From Bradyrhizobium liaoningense (GTDB lineage: Bacteria; Pseudomonadota; Alphaproteobacteria; Rhizobiales; Xanthobacteraceae), in NCBI RefSeq assembly GCF_018130785.1, contig NZ_JAFCJT010000002.1, positions 558,001 to 622,000 of the forward strand: 64,000 bases of DNA. Reading direction: 5' to 3'. Shown one piece after another: positions 62,331 through 64,000 of this stretch. The translations under genes and the position numbers were made by a program. The notes under the pieces are model-generated. The model was not told the DNA's origin, made no database searches, and saw only the letters and a program-made list of their open reading frames with translations. Each line of letters begins with the position of its first letter. The stretch's first letter is position 1.

Positions 62331-63710
62331 CTACCAGGCGTAGCGCAGCGTGGCCTTGCCGGTGTGGGAGCGCACCAGGCTCGACACTTCGCTGTCGACA
62401 TTCGCTGAAGCCGACCAGCCGTTCAGGTCCCGCAGCTCGAGCGCTACGCCTGTCAGGGCCGCGTTCGGCGCCAATGCCGTGCCGGCGACGATGAAGCCCT
62501 GACCGGGGAGGGACTGGAACGCCGCCGGGATCGACTGCCCCGCGCTGAAATCATGCGCCCAGGCGAGCCGTCCGCGCAGGTTCATCATGCTTCCAAACAG
62601 CGCAATGGACGTGCTCGTGCGCAGGCCAAGCTCGGCGCGGGTGTCGGTGAAGCCGTCGCTGCCGGGCACCGCCGAAGACCGATCGACGGTGTACGCCGGC
62701 TGCGCCGCATTGGAGGGCAGGCGGAAGGTGGTGATCTGCGCGGCCGCATAAGGCGTGACGCCAAGCCAGGGCATGGCAAAACGATAGCCGCCTTCGAGGC
62801 GGCCGGAATAGGCATTGGCGTTGATCGCTGCATTGAGCCGGCCGGTGATGGCCTGCCACCCGTAAGCGAGTGCGGTCGCGACATAGGCCGATCCGACCGA
62901 ATGCCTGACGAAGGTGCCTGCCTGGAACAGGTCGGAGCGGCCGCTGGAGAAATTGTTGGCAAAGCCGGTGCCGCCGCCGGCGAGCGCAAAGCCCATCCGC
63001 GTCTGCGGTGAGAGCGCATAGTCGGCGCCGACGACGGTGCCGAAGCTCCGGCTGGCGGAGCCGCTGCCACCGGTCGACACCTGCGATCCGCCGAATCCGG
63101 CGGCCCAGACGTTCCAGTGCGCAGACGCGCGCGAGGGCTTGCCATACATCGCCCCATAGGCTTCGCGTCCGACCCCGCCATGGGTCTGGTCGTTGCCGAT
63201 ATCGGCGTAGGCCGCGAGCTCTGCGTCAAACTCTGCCGGGCCGATGCCGCGGCCGTCGATTGCGGGATCGAGCAGGGTCTGGGTGAACTGCGTCATTGCC
63301 AGGAACGTGGCCTGCGCCGTCTCACCCTGGACGGCGCCGTCGGAGCTGCCGCCAAAGGCCCGGCGCACGCCGAACCGCGCTTCGCCGGCAAGGCCGGATG
63401 GCTCGCCGTTCCAGCCATAGCCGGGCTGCATGCCGCCACCGCCATTGCCGAACGGCGCTCCGCCAAAACCGGAGGTCTGCGGGCCGCCGAACATGGAGCC
63501 ACCCATGCCGCCAAAATTGCCGCCAAAATTGTTGCCACCGCCGAAATTGTTGAAACTGTTGCCGGGCGCATTCGGACCCGGAGGGCCAAAAGTCTCGGCG
63601 CCCCCGAATGCGCCGAACTCGCGCATGACCTGGGCCTCCGCCGCGTGCGGCAGCAGCAGTCCGGCCGTCAATAGCAGCAGCGCCAGACGCCCACGCGCGT
63701 CCACGCTCAC
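62331..63710 (-). CDS. Autotransporter-type outer-membrane barrel protein
   Basis: About 459 residues from GTG 63710, with an in-frame GTG at 63749 as an alternative. The signal region is LALLLLTAGLLLPHAAEAQ. A passenger rich in Gly/Asn/Phe (NNFGGGNNFGGNFGGMGGS) is followed by a C-terminal autotransporter beta-barrel of about 270 residues (AAGFGGSQVSTGGSGSASRS, VVGADYALSPQTRMGFALAG). It ends with the aromatic KATLRYAW. The barrel should insert through the BAM system. The passenger is very short. Confidence 0.83.
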   Translation of the reverse strand: MSVDARGRLALLLLTAGLLLPHAAEAQVMREFGAFGGAETFGPPGPNAPGNSFNNFGGGNNFGGNFGGMGGSMFGGPQTSGFGGAPFGNGGGGMQPGYGWNGEPSGLAGEARFGVRRAFGGSSDGAVQGETAQATFLAMTQFTQTLLDPAIDGRGIGPAEFDAELAAYADIGNDQTHGGVGREAYGAMYGKPSRASAHWNVWAAGFGGSQVSTGGSGSASRSFGTVVGADYALSPQTRMGFALAGGGTGFANNFSSGRSDLFQAGTFVRHSVGSAYVATALAYGWQAITGRLNAAINANAYSGRLEGGYRFAMPWLGVTPYAAAQITTFRLPSNAAQPAYTVDRSSAVPGSDGFTDTRAELGLRTSTSIALFGSMMNLRGRLAWAHDFSAGQSIPAAFQSLPGQGFIVAGTALAPNAALTGVALELRDLNGWSASANVDSEVSSLVRSHTGKATLRYAW

Positions 63711-63971
63711 GACCCCAACCACATGAAGCGCCCCAACCGCGCCGGACACCGGCCGCGCAGCCCGCGCGGCGAATCGGGTGGAAACAGCGAATCCGACGAT
63801 GCGGAATCGTAAGTGCGTCTCTAACGTTTTCCAATCTTTTCTTGTCGTGTCCCGATGCCGTCGAACATCGACAATCGGTTTCGAGATGAGGCGTGGTGAT
63901 CCGCGTCAATCCACGCCTCTACCTCAATGCCATACGGTTGATCGTGATGACGCTGGAAGCTGCTGGGAGGT

Positions 63972-64000
63972 CTACCAAGCGTAGCGCATGACGGCTTACC
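63972..64000 (-). pseudogene. Possible 3' end of a second barrel gene (partial)
   Basis: The last 29 bases read, on the minus strand, toward CGCTACGCTTGGTAG (RYAW-stop), nearly identical to the end of the barrel gene at 62331. Aligned to that gene, one base appears to be missing upstream of the RYAW codons, which would break the frame. With so little sequence this may be misleading. The 260 bases between (63711-63971) hold the upstream region of the barrel gene and no other feature I can identify. Confidence 0.3.

Overview
The window reads as a chromosomal segment of a Bradyrhizobium-type alphaproteobacterium (Rhizobiales). It is G+C-rich by eye (not computed). Diagnostic content includes nasT-nasS with a ferredoxin-type nitrite reductase, pxpB-pxpC-pxpA, a dac-tmk-holB-metG-tatD-MBL run, a DUF1476 ATPase-inhibitor-type protein, many short lineage-type hypothetical proteins and a GCATGATC-bounded palindromic repeat family. 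Species assignment is inference from gene content.

Layout. 1-0.9 kb: the 5' part of argD on the minus strand, preceded by an unusual leader made of a promoter, a 30-codon ORF with 12 arginine codons, and a rho-independent terminator. 1.4-6.1 kb: small secreted proteins, rimO, a DUF1330 protein and a divergent LysR regulator. 6.2-11.7 kb: nitrate/nitrite assimilation (nasT, nasS, sigma-54-type promoter, nirA, Fe-S/FAD reductase). 12-16.1 kb: 5-oxoprolinase genes, an RraA-like protein and a cupin. 16.2-20.7 kb: secreted hypotheticals, a DUF2147 protein, a dienelactone-hydrolase-like protein and a PheC-like periplasmic dehydratase. 20.8-26.3 kb: a minus-strand carbohydrate ABC uptake operon with a D-2-hydroxyacid dehydrogenase. 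26.8-34 kb: an LTXXQ-type protein, a single-domain response regulator, glk, pncA, a PhaC-like hydrolase and nadE. 34.5-40.7 kb: a sugar isomerase-like gene followed by a complete peptide/opine-family ABC transporter operon. 40.8-45.2 kb: a RiPP locus with a SagB dehydrogenase, a fused SagC/D (YcaO) cyclodehydratase and a Cys-rich precursor peptide. 45.3-48.8 kb: a two-domain VOC protein, ilvD and a small secreted protein. 49.1-50 kb: tRNA-Ser(TGA) beside decayed gene remnants. 50-55.4 kb: small proteins, DUF1476, YqhA-like, rlpA, an autotransporter remnant and an epoxide-hydrolase-like protein. 55.6-62.3 kb: dac, tmk, holB, metG, tatD and an MBL hydrolase. 62.3-64 kb: an autotransporter-type barrel protein and, at the edge, what may be the 3' end of another.

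Two items stand out. The first is a candidate arginine-responsive ribosome-mediated attenuator in front of argD. The second is a compact TOMM/LAP-type RiPP locus whose 145-residue precursor has a signal-like N terminus, an acidic leader and a 55-residue core region with 17 cysteines, and which has no recognisable exporter beside it. Smaller oddities include a methionyl-tRNA synthetase with a roughly 155-residue histone-H1-like Lys/Ala tail and a NirA partner reductase carrying a 4Fe-4S module where CysJ has flavodoxin.
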